Assembly (NCBI GenBank): GCA_002071415.1
Contig: MWFC01000004.1
Coordinates: forward strand, 1-64,000
DNA: 64,000 nucleotides
Direction of reading: 5' to 3'
Origin: Bacteroidetes bacterium ADurb.Bin012
GTDB lineage: Bacteria; Bacteroidota; Bacteroidia; Bacteroidales; TTA-H9
Shown: positions 10,039 to 17,869 of the stretch, piece after piece
How the letters are laid out: every line of letters starts with the position of its first letter
Position numbering within the stretch: the stretch's first letter is position 1
Notes under the pieces: generated by a model
The model's database searches: none
Told to the model about the DNA's origin: nothing
What the model saw: only the letters and a program-made list of their open reading frames with translations
Made by a program: the position numbers and the translations under genes

Positions 10039-12015
10039 TTAAATTTTAGAAACTGCCAGTTTGGTCGTGTAAACGATGTCCCCGTTCTTTCCTCTGATTT
10101 GAAGAATATATATACCATTCGAAAGGGAAGGAGGGAGGTCGAGTCGGGGTTTCAAGTAACTTCGAAAAACAAGTTGTCCGTTAGAATTGAACAGACTGAG
10201 GGTAAAATTCTCATTTATACCGTTTAGCAACAGCTCACCACTTAAATAAATCACATTTTCTATGACCGGATTGGGAAATACTGCAAGATTCTTTGAATTT
10301 CCCTTATCTTTTGATACACCTGCAAGTGGTTTCCCAACAATGGGCCTAATCATCAGAGAACCTTTAAACTGAGAGGGCAGCCATTGTCCGCCGGTATTGA
10401 ACAGGTTCATAGCCGAGCTATTGCGTGAACGGTCGAATCCTATATTTAGATTATCGTCGGTTGTAGTTATAAAACCTACATAGAAAGCATTTCGGACAGG
10501 AATGGGTTTTTCGAAGATAAATGTTTGGAAATCATTAATATTGGCTGCAAAATCGGGCTTTACTATGGTATCGTAGAGGAGGTTTTGTGGCAGGCCATTG
10601 TTGTCGTCCCAAACACATAAAAAGAAATATTGTTCGTTGGCATTACTGCGAGTAGAATTAAAATAGATTTTTACTGCGCGTAAGGTATCTTTCATATTGA
10701 GGCTAAAGCGCACTGCGGCCATCGAACCCGAAGGTGTGACGCCATAACCGGCTTCAGGGGTTCCGTCGTCGTAAGCAAAATAATTTCTAAATATCTGTTT
10801 TACTTCCAGGGTATCGAAAAGACGGTCTTCGGGGGTATAATCTCCTATAATCACATGCCTGACGGTAAAATCGGCTGAATCTTTTTGGCCAAGAGGATCG
10901 ATGGGAAGTATAGTTGTGATTCTTGGCCGTGCAAATGGCTTGTATTTTACGTAACCCGAATCGTAAACAGGATAGACAGGATAACTTCCTCCCGAATAAC
11001 TCGTGATTTGCTGATGATTTCCATCGAAAACGGCAAAGCTATAATTGGAAGGATGGGCCACAATATCGAGGTTCGAAATTACGGTATAGAGGGTATCGTT
11101 CATTTCTTTCACCGGGTCGTTGCTGTAATGGGTATAAGGCATGGAGTTGTAGGTTTTGAGCATAGAGGTCGAAACGTTCACAAAGCCCAGGTCACGGTAA
11201 ACCGTATCGCTGTGATAGCGATTCTTGTTCAAATAGATATAATCGAGATTCCAATGATCCATACTGCTTTGCCATGAAGGCAGAACATTATTGGCCAAGC
11301 TGGCATAATTGACGAATCGGAATCGAAAACCATCATGGTAATACTGAGCGCTATCGTAGATCCAGATATTTACCTGTTTCCACCATGATTTATGATGTGC
11401 ATAGAAAGTATCGATGGACATGCCAGGTGTAGCCCATATACGGTTCCATATACTATCGCGGGAATTGTAGAAATAGAGAATTAACGAATCATTTTTTTGA
11501 GGAGGATTGCCATGGCCTTGAGGTTGAAAGTAGAAGCTTAAATAAATGGAATCGGCTTTACGCAAGGCACGCGGAGCGGGTGAAAAAATAGAATCGAGTC
11601 GAATCGGTCTCGAAGTAAATCGATCGGCTTCGAAAGGAGTATGGGTGGCATGAGCATAAACCTTTCCCGTAGAATCTAATGCATCCAGTGTAACCACCCT
11701 GTAATTAGGTGGATTGAAAGCAAAGCCCTGATTTACATAGACATTGTGGTCATCCCACAGATTAGGATCGGGGAAAACTTCCGACTTACTAAAATCATCG
11801 AAAAAAGGCAGAAGCAAGGAGGATGTTTCTTGATTGGTTTTTTTTAAAAGAAGGACCTTCGATTCTCTGCCAACAGCAGGATTATATTCCAAGCCCGATA
11901 AAATCTCCTGAGCTATCAATGGCTTCAACAAAAAACACAATAAGAGCAACAGAATATTTCTGATTATTTTCAACATTCGACTTCGCAAAAACCAGTGTTC
12001 GATATCTATTTTCAT
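10039..12015 (-). CDS. T9SS type A sorting domain-containing secreted protein
   Basis: A 658-residue exported protein. The body is rich in aromatic residues and beta strands, with no catalytic motif that I recognise. The C-terminal ~75 residues are a T9SS type A sorting tail (AVFPNPV...LFNSNGQLVF...GIYILQI...KLAVSKI). The longest frame starts at 12015. A more conventional signal peptide starts at the internal ATG at 11976 (MLKIIRNILLLLLCFLLKPLIAQ), and I think that start is at least as likely. It sits between the PASTA gene (17 bases) and the RluD-like gene (3 bases) in one operon. Function unknown. Confidence 0.85.
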   Translation of the reverse strand: MKIDIEHWFLRSRMLKIIRNILLLLLCFLLKPLIAQEILSGLEYNPAVGRESKVLLLKKTNQETSSLLLPFFDDFSKSEVFPDPNLWDDHNVYVNQGFAFNPPNYRVVTLDALDSTGKVYAHATHTPFEADRFTSRPIRLDSIFSPAPRALRKADSIYLSFYFQPQGHGNPPQKNDSLILYFYNSRDSIWNRIWATPGMSIDTFYAHHKSWWKQVNIWIYDSAQYYHDGFRFRFVNYASLANNVLPSWQSSMDHWNLDYIYLNKNRYHSDTVYRDLGFVNVSTSMLKTYNSMPYTHYSNDPVKEMNDTLYTVISNLDIVAHPSNYSFAVFDGNHQQITSYSGGSYPVYPVYDSGYVKYKPFARPRITTILPIDPLGQKDSADFTVRHVIIGDYTPEDRLFDTLEVKQIFRNYFAYDDGTPEAGYGVTPSGSMAAVRFSLNMKDTLRAVKIYFNSTRSNANEQYFFLCVWDDNNGLPQNLLYDTIVKPDFAANINDFQTFIFEKPIPVRNAFYVGFITTTDDNLNIGFDRSRNSSAMNLFNTGGQWLPSQFKGSLMIRPIVGKPLAGVSKDKGNSKNLAVFPNPVIENVIYLSGELLLNGINENFTLSLFNSNGQLVFRSYLKPRLDLPPSLSNGIYILQIRGKNGDIVYTTKLAVSKI

Positions 12016-12032
12016 TTTTTTGACTTCAAATT

Positions 12033-12866
12033 TTAAAATTCTTCCTCGTTTTCATCAATGATGCTATCTCTGTTTTGATGATGTTGACGAAGTGATTTCA
12101 GTTGTTTGGCATCTTTTATCTGGCCAAAAACCAGGCTTACATACGAACCGGGAGTAAGTCGAGTCTCAATACCTGGCTCCTGATGTATTACCATGGCTGA
12201 ATCCTGTGGAATGCCATCGGGAAAAGAAATTTTTCCGAGATTTAGGCCTGAGCGAAACAAAGTATTATAGGCTTCGTAAGGGTGTAAGCCGATAACATCG
12301 GGAACAACGGCAGGTACTGGATTATCCCCTTTTTCGACGACAATGACGATTTTGGAATTTCTTGGCAACAATTCGCCTGGATTTACATTACGCGTGCCGA
12401 TACGTTGACCAATTACCGAATTTTGAAAAGGACCTTCCACATAGGAAATGTAATCTATTCGTAAACCAGAAAGAACAAGTGTTTCGACGGCTTGACGCAA
12501 TGACAGCTCTCTGATATCGGGCATGGGAACTAAATCGGGTGTACCTGACGCTATGGTTACATATATTTTTCGGCCTGATTTTACACCTGTATTCGGTTGA
12601 GGATCCATTACCCGAATGCTTCGTGGTGGCATGTTTTCGTCATATATCGAGTCAGTAATAATAACCTTGAGTCCTTTCTCATCGGCAAATTGAACTAGCT
12701 CATCCAAAGGTTTACCCGTAAAATCAGGCAATAGAATAAATTGACCATGACGGGTGTATAACTTCAGCGATTGCAGAATCAACCAGATGAGTATCAGTGT
12801 AACTACCACCATCAAGGCCAGATTCCGGAAAAACAACTTAGATTTGATAAAATCCGTAAATTTCAT
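12033..12866 (-). CDS. PASTA-domain membrane protein
   Basis: A 277-residue protein with a short cytoplasmic N-terminus, one transmembrane helix (about residues 12-35) and three periplasmic PASTA repeats (about 45-110, 112-180 and 184-252; for example VPDVIGLHPYEAYNTLFRSGL). PASTA repeats bind peptidoglycan or beta-lactam-like ligands in kinases and penicillin-binding proteins. Here there is no kinase or transpeptidase domain. Free-standing PASTA proteins of this form are usual in Bacteroidota. The frame extends one codon upstream to a GTG; the ATG at 12866 is the better start. It is divergent from ddl, a cell-wall gene, which suggests an envelope role. Confidence 0.9.
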   Translation of the reverse strand: MKFTDFIKSKLFFRNLALMVVVTLILIWLILQSLKLYTRHGQFILLPDFTGKPLDELVQFADEKGLKVIITDSIYDENMPPRSIRVMDPQPNTGVKSGRKIYVTIASGTPDLVPMPDIRELSLRQAVETLVLSGLRIDYISYVEGPFQNSVIGQRIGTRNVNPGELLPRNSKIVIVVEKGDNPVPAVVPDVIGLHPYEAYNTLFRSGLNLGKISFPDGIPQDSAMVIHQEPGIETRLTPGSYVSLVFGQIKDAKQLKSLRQHHQNRDSIIDENEEEF

Positions 12867-13103
12867 CACAGGATGTTCTTATTATAATTGATAGGACGAT
12901 ATAAGAGGGTATTTCCCATTCACTTTCATAGAAACTTTATCCGAATGACTTTATTGCTCAGGTTTGCAAAAGTATCAATAATCTGTCATTTTTAAGGTTT
13001 TCCGGCCGTTTCATTCTTTATGATCTTTAGGTTCGAAAGAAAATTTCTAATCCTATAGCTGAACAATGTTTTTGTAATTTCGCATGCTAAATTTTATAGA
13101 ACA

Positions 13104-14087
13104 ATGCCTAAACTAAATATAGCGGTTGTGGGAGGGGGCAATTCAGGAGAATTCGACATTTCTATTCGAAGCTCCAAACGTGTAGCTAGCCTTCTCGATC
13201 CCCTGAAATATAATGTATATCTAATTGTAATCAAAGGGAATAATTGGGAATATATAAATGAAAAAGGCAGGCATTATAAAATCAATATACAGGACTTCAG
13301 CTTGAATATTGAAGGGGAACAAATTGTATTCGATTTGGTATTCAATGCAATACATGGTACTCCAGGCGAAGACGGAAAGATTCAGGGTTACTTCGAGATG
13401 CTGGGCATACGCCACACATCGTGTAATTCGATCACATCGGCTTTAACTTTCGACAAATACTTCTGCAACAAGGTAGTGAGTTCTTTTGGGGTAAAAACTT
13501 CTCCCTCTGTTCATTTATTTCGAGACAAAAGGATTTCGATCGAAGAAATAGTTAAGGTATTGAAGTTGCCTGTTTTTGTGAAACCCAGTTGTGGAGGGAG
13601 CAGCGTTGGAATGAGTAAAGTAACTCACTGCAATGATTTGAAACCAGCTATAGAACTTGCATTTCAGCACGACAGGGAAGTACTGATCGAGGAATTCATT
13701 CCTGGCAGAGAAATCACCTGCGGAGTTTATAGCGAGAGGGGTAAGTCGAAAGCGCTTCCCCTTATGGAAATTGTGAGTAAGAAAGAATTTTTCGATTATG
13801 AGGCCAAATACGATCCCCAACTGGCCGAGGAGATTTTACCTGCGCCCATAGAGGAGAATCTTGCAGAAAGATGTTGCTCGATATCGGAAATGCTTTACTC
13901 GAGCCTGGGTTGTAGAGGGGTTGTTCGATTCGATTATATTTTATCGAACAGTGAGTTTTGGTTTCTCGAAGTAAATACAGTACCCGGTATGACGGCCGCC
14001 AGTATAGTTCCTAAAATGGCCATCAAGGCTGGTTTCGAGCTCGGCAAATTTTATGATTTGTTAATCGAGGAAGCTCTGCGAGATTGA
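13104..14087 (+). CDS. ddl: D-alanine--D-alanine ligase
   Basis: A 327-residue ATP-grasp enzyme that joins two D-alanines for peptidoglycan precursors. Visible motifs are the N-terminal VVGGGNSGEFDISIRS (glycine-rich loop), FVKPSCGGSSVGMSKV (ATP-binding lysine region), EEFIPGREITCGVY and the C-terminal metal-binding FLEVNTVPGMTAAS. The length is normal for the family. The ATG at 13104 follows an imperfect promoter-like TAATTTCG about 30 bases upstream. It diverges from the PASTA operon and converges with rdgB, with only 3 bases between the stops. Confidence 0.95.
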   Translation: MPKLNIAVVGGGNSGEFDISIRSSKRVASLLDPLKYNVYLIVIKGNNWEYINEKGRHYKINIQDFSLNIEGEQIVFDLVFNAIHGTPGEDGKIQGYFEMLGIRHTSCNSITSALTFDKYFCNKVVSSFGVKTSPSVHLFRDKRISIEEIVKVLKLPVFVKPSCGGSSVGMSKVTHCNDLKPAIELAFQHDREVLIEEFIPGREITCGVYSERGKSKALPLMEIVSKKEFFDYEAKYDPQLAEEILPAPIEENLAERCCSISEMLYSSLGCRGVVRFDYILSNSEFWFLEVNTVPGMTAASIVPKMAIKAGFELGKFYDLLIEEALRD

Positions 14088-14090
14088 ATT

Positions 14091-14690
14091 TTATTGTTCG
14101 AATATCTTTTTATATTCAAGAAATTCGGCCATTTTTCTCAAAGCAATTCCTCTGTGGCTTATGTGATTTTTCTCAGCTTCGTCCATCTGGGCAAAAGTTC
14201 GGCTATAACCATTTGGAATAAAAATAGGATCGTACCCAAAACCCATATTACCCCTTTTATTTTCGATGATTTTGCCCTCTACGATTCCTTCGAAAAAATA
14301 TTCTTTTCCCTGGATGATGAGAGAAATCACCGTACGAAATCGGGCACGTCTGTTAGTTTTCCCCTTCATTTCGTAGATTACCTTCCGGATGTTGTCGTCG
14401 AATGATTTATTTTCCCCAGCATAACGCGCCGAGAAAACCCCCGGACGTCCTCCTAAAGTATCTATCTCCAATCCTGTATCGTCGGCAAAACAATTCTTCT
14501 GATAATGGCGGTACACATACCACGATTTTATTGAAGCATTGGCCTCGACCGTAGCACCATCTTCGGGAATTTCATCGAAACATCCGATTTCATTTAGCAT
14601 CAGAATCTCAATATTTGGTCCTAAAATTTGTGAAGCTTCCCTTAGTTTATGTGGATTGTTTGTAGCAAAAACGAGTTCAATATTTTTCAT
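14091..14690 (-). CDS. rdgB: XTP/dITP diphosphatase (RdgB/HAM1 family)
   Basis: A 199-residue nucleotide-sanitising pyrophosphatase that removes dITP and XTP from the pool. The family's substrate-binding motif is intact at the N-terminus (FATNNPHKLREA), as are ADDTGLEIDTLGGRPGVFSARYAG in the middle and FGYDPIFIP plus SHRGIALRKM near the end. The start is ATG (MKNIELVFATNN). It shares the strand with the nuclease gene 51 bases upstream but may be transcribed alone. Confidence 0.95.
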   Translation of the reverse strand: MKNIELVFATNNPHKLREASQILGPNIEILMLNEIGCFDEIPEDGATVEANASIKSWYVYRHYQKNCFADDTGLEIDTLGGRPGVFSARYAGENKSFDDNIRKVIYEMKGKTNRRARFRTVISLIIQGKEYFFEGIVEGKIIENKRGNMGFGYDPIFIPNGYSRTFAQMDEAEKNHISHRGIALRKMAEFLEYKKIFEQ

Positions 14691-14741
14691 TTCCAGATTG
14701 TTATTCGTCTTTTATCAATCATATATCATATATCTTGTATT

Positions 14742-15503
14742 TTATCTTAATATATTCCAATCTTCTATGATGAGCTTCCCTTCGATATTAAGTTGTTCCT
14801 CTTCTGGAAGACGAGCAAAGAAATTGAATCCTGTTAGCCTTTCCAGCGAATCAATAGTAATGGCCGATTGCATCAAAACCTTGGAAGAATAACTATTTTG
14901 CATTACGAAAGCTATTCCCGATTTCTTGTGGTGTGTGTAAATAACTACTGCCTTATAAAAATACTTTGGCACACTCACTTTACCATGTCCTATTTTTGGA
15001 AGGTCCGAGCTAAGGACAGGACCTGTTGTAATGAGCAAGGTATCATAAATCCGAGCCCACTGCCGTACCTTTTCTTCAAGCTTTTTCCACGTTATGCGGT
15101 TAAATTGAGGCTGCTGAGGACAAATATTACTCAAATAGAATGATTCTTTCATTGCCTGCGCCGACCATGCCATATCAGCGGCTGGTGCTAAATGACCCCG
15201 GTCGTAACCACTATATTTATAATCTATTGAATGAGCCGACCATTCATCAGGCAGTTGTGGATCGGGTATAAAATGGTTGGATTTTTTCACTGATTTTAGA
15301 AGCTTATAGGGCACTATGTCGTAAGCTACCCAATCGGAAAGTTTGTGATTCTTGTCATATTTCAAAGTGAATCCTACATGCCTGATGACAAGTTCATCCT
15401 CGGAATACTCCGGTAAACACCATATTTCCGGTTGAGCAAATAAACCCCCTTCCCTAATCATTAAAATAAAAAAGACTATTGACCAGATGAAGTTCTTCGA
15501 CAT
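14742..15503 (-). CDS. secreted DNA/RNA non-specific endonuclease (NUC1 family)
   Basis: A 253-residue nuclease of the beta-beta-alpha-metal (DNA/RNA non-specific) family. A signal peptide (about residues 1-24, ending LFAQ) indicates export. The catalytic DRGH motif is at residues 101-104 (GYDRGHLAPAADM). The metal-binding asparagine region follows in SNICPQQPQFNRITW. I chose the ATG at 15503 over the TTG one codon upstream. The protein likely degrades extracellular nucleic acids, for scavenging or competition; this role is inferred from the family and the signal peptide. Confidence 0.93.
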   Translation of the reverse strand: MSKNFIWSIVFFILMIREGGLFAQPEIWCLPEYSEDELVIRHVGFTLKYDKNHKLSDWVAYDIVPYKLLKSVKKSNHFIPDPQLPDEWSAHSIDYKYSGYDRGHLAPAADMAWSAQAMKESFYLSNICPQQPQFNRITWKKLEEKVRQWARIYDTLLITTGPVLSSDLPKIGHGKVSVPKYFYKAVVIYTHHKKSGIAFVMQNSYSSKVLMQSAITIDSLERLTGFNFFARLPEEEQLNIEGKLIIEDWNILR

Positions 15504-16048
15504 CAATACGAATTATGACTTCAAAATTACAAAGTTTTAGCATTTTGATATTGATGAGGCCTTGGATACTTTTGTTGAAGCTTATTCTAATTATGCTATC
15601 CTGATAAAAACGGCAAAAGCGGTTTTTAACTGAATGAATGATTAGCCGAGGAGGTAATGTTCATTCTTCATATTGTATAGTCATTTTACAAGTTACAAGC
15701 ACTTATTTAGGCCAAATGGCTTCGGGGTGGGGAGAATCTTCATCTGAATAAACGGTTCGTTTGCAATTATTTTCGATGGTGAAAGAGTGGTTTTTTACCT
15801 GAAATCATCTCGATAAAGGCCGATTGAAAGATAGAAGGAAATGAAAACATATCGACGAGAAATAGAAACAGACTTCGATGAATGTTGACTTCTCAGCGTT
15901 GGAGTGAAAAATTTACCGAAGATTAACAATAAAAAGTTGAATTTTATCATAATAAGCATTTATTTTGTAGCCTGAAATTTTGAATGAATGTCCGTGCTTT
16001 AAAGACCGAATTTTTTTAGTAAATTATACAGTTATAGAAAATTGAAAC
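15504..16048. other. 545-base non-coding gap with no confident feature
   Basis: I see no gene here. On the minus strand, about 15703-15790, there is an open stretch (SFTIENNCKRTVYSDEDSPH... to a stop) that could be the tail of a lost gene, but I recognise no family. A plus-strand stretch near 15552-15630 (ALDTFVEAYSNYAILIKTAK) is equally anonymous. Confidence 0.4.
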
Positions 16049-16222
16049 ATGATCTCTAAAGAGGCAAACAAGATGAAAGACAAGATAAAGATAATGAAAG
16101 AGAAGATTGCTCTCATTTTATTGTTTGTATTCCTAATAGGTATGATAGCTTCGTGCAAGTCGGAAGAAAGATGTGCGGCTTATGGGGAAGCCAAGAAATA
16201 CCAGGTAGAAAAGCGTCAATAG
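16049..16222 (+). CDS. small lipoprotein
   Basis: A 57-residue open frame. A hydrophobic helix ends in a lipobox (GMIASC, Cys 36 from the first ATG), followed by a short charged tail, SEERCAAYGEAKKYQVEKRQ. Short Bacteroidota lipoproteins with a C-x-AY segment just after the lipid Cys are familiar to me but have no known function. Three in-frame ATGs are possible: 16049, 16073 (GAGG 8 bases upstream) and 16094, which gives the most typical 21-residue signal. A bidirectional terminator follows about 80 bases later. Confidence 0.6.
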   Translation: MISKEANKMKDKIKIMKEKIALILLFVFLIGMIASCKSEERCAAYGEAKKYQVEKRQ

Positions 16223-16304
16223 ATTTCGGTGATTTAGCTATATTTTAAGCAATGCTAATAAGAGGAAAGTTATTTATTTCGAACACAGGGTGGTCTAAAA
16301 AAAA

Positions 16305-16340
16305 GAAAAGGGCTGTTTTCGATGCAGCCCTTTCCTTTTT
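16305..16340. terminator. bidirectional Rho-independent terminator
   Basis: GAAAAGGGCTG and CAGCCCTTTCC form a stem around a 9-base loop. It is flanked by an A-tract on the left and a T-tract on the right, so it can stop both the small lipoprotein transcript (plus) and the cargo gene ending at 16360 (minus). Confidence 0.75.
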
Positions 16341-16359
16341 TGGTATCAGAACATTTCTG

Positions 16360-17838
16360 TTATTCTATGGAGACTTTTCGGATGAATGAGTTCCCATGAT
16401 TAGAAATGCGAAGGATATAAATTCCACTTTTCAAATTCGAAACATTGAGTTTGTAAGGGTTTTGTGAATTAATTTCAGCTGTAAGCTCGATCACTTTTTG
16501 TCCAACCAGGTCGATAAGTTGAATTGTAGCTTGGCCTGACATGGTAGAGGGGAAGCGTATGTTCAGGTAATTATTAGCTGGGAGAGGGAAAATGCTGATT
16601 TTGTCCAAATCGTTTTCAATCATTCCAATCCCTTTTAAGGTAGTAAACGAGAATACAGGTGACCATTGAGAAGTATCAGAATTGGCTGTAGCTCTCATTC
16701 TCCAATAATAGACGGTATTTTCTTCGAGTATATAAGGGCATCTGTAGTTTGATAGGGAATCACCTATGGGAGGGCTGATGAATCCGTCGGTAAGATTTGG
16801 ATCTTTATCATACTGTAGGTAATAAGATTCTATCCCCGTCATTGGTTCCCATGAAAAGAGAGGTTGGGTACTCACGTTAGTATCGCCATTTGCTGGAGAT
16901 TTCAGTATGGGATAAGGTATGATAAAGAATGAACGTGTTACGCCCCAGCTGGAAGTATCGGAGGTGTGTCTTCCTCTCACTCTCCAATAGTAATGACCTC
17001 CAAAGGTGATACCCGATGGAATTACGCTGGTTTTGTCGGTTATAAAATGTAAAGGTTCATCAAATTCGGGATTGGTGCATATTTGATAGTCGTATTTTGT
17101 AACGCCATTGGCTGCATTCCATGACAAAGTCAGATTAATCTGTTGATTTGTAGCATTATTGGCGGGATCTATTAAAACGATGGTATCCAGGGTCCTGAAA
17201 TACCATGCATCCGACCAATTGCTTGTATCTTTTTCGTTTATGGCTCTTACCTTCCAGAAATAACGAGTTCCGAAACGCATTTTGGGTGTAGTGGCTTTGT
17301 AAACGCTGCCGCTCACTGTCCCTAAATATGCCATAGGACTGTCGAAAGTTTCTACGGTATCGAGGATATAGTTGAAATATGTATTTCCCGTAACCAGATT
17401 AGGCCCCAAACGGTCTTTCCATTCCAGCGTGGCTAATGGCGTAATCTCCTTTGTCTTGTTTTCGGGTTTCTTATTATCTACTTTACTAAAGACAGTAAAG
17501 TTTCGTGTAGCCGACCAGTATGAAGAATCATTAGTGGCCAGATCATAAGCCTTTACCCTCCAGTGGTATTGTACCCCGTAATGAAGATTACTCATGGTAT
17601 AACCCGTCAGAAATTCGGTATAGAATACCTTGGGAGAGGTGAAATCTGGGTTATCATCAATTTCGAGTTTGTACTTTATTACGCCCAAACCTGTAACTGC
17701 CGACCAGCTCAATGTAACGTCGGGCATTTGGTTTGTAGCACCATTATTAGGCAAAAGCAGGGTGGGTGTATAAATCTTAGGTTGAGCTATTACCGAAAAC
17801 CCGATTAATAGAAAGAAGAAAGTAAAAATTCTTTTCAT
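16360..17838 (-). CDS. T9SS type A cargo with repeated fibronectin-III-like domains
   Basis: A 492-residue secreted protein. A signal peptide (MKRIFTFFFLLIGFSVIAQ) is followed by four tandem fibronectin-III-like repeats. Each repeats the pattern 'L..P.NGATN......LSW....G...Y.LEID.DP.F....' and 'YYWRVRA....DTS.WS...F.T' (about residues 25-115, 120-215, 218-305 and 308-400). The final ~80 residues are a T9SS type A tail (FPLPANNYLNIRF...IQLIDLVGQKV...SGIYILRISN...RKVSIE). There is no enzyme domain, so a surface or adhesive role is likely. It is 31 bases from the next cargo gene upstream on the same strand, so the pair is probably one transcript. Confidence 0.92.
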   Translation of the reverse strand: MKRIFTFFFLLIGFSVIAQPKIYTPTLLLPNNGATNQMPDVTLSWSAVTGLGVIKYKLEIDDNPDFTSPKVFYTEFLTGYTMSNLHYGVQYHWRVKAYDLATNDSSYWSATRNFTVFSKVDNKKPENKTKEITPLATLEWKDRLGPNLVTGNTYFNYILDTVETFDSPMAYLGTVSGSVYKATTPKMRFGTRYFWKVRAINEKDTSNWSDAWYFRTLDTIVLIDPANNATNQQINLTLSWNAANGVTKYDYQICTNPEFDEPLHFITDKTSVIPSGITFGGHYYWRVRGRHTSDTSSWGVTRSFFIIPYPILKSPANGDTNVSTQPLFSWEPMTGIESYYLQYDKDPNLTDGFISPPIGDSLSNYRCPYILEENTVYYWRMRATANSDTSQWSPVFSFTTLKGIGMIENDLDKISIFPLPANNYLNIRFPSTMSGQATIQLIDLVGQKVIELTAEINSQNPYKLNVSNLKSGIYILRISNHGNSFIRKVSIE

Positions 17839-17869
17839 TGTTAGATGCTATTTAAAAATTATAAGACTT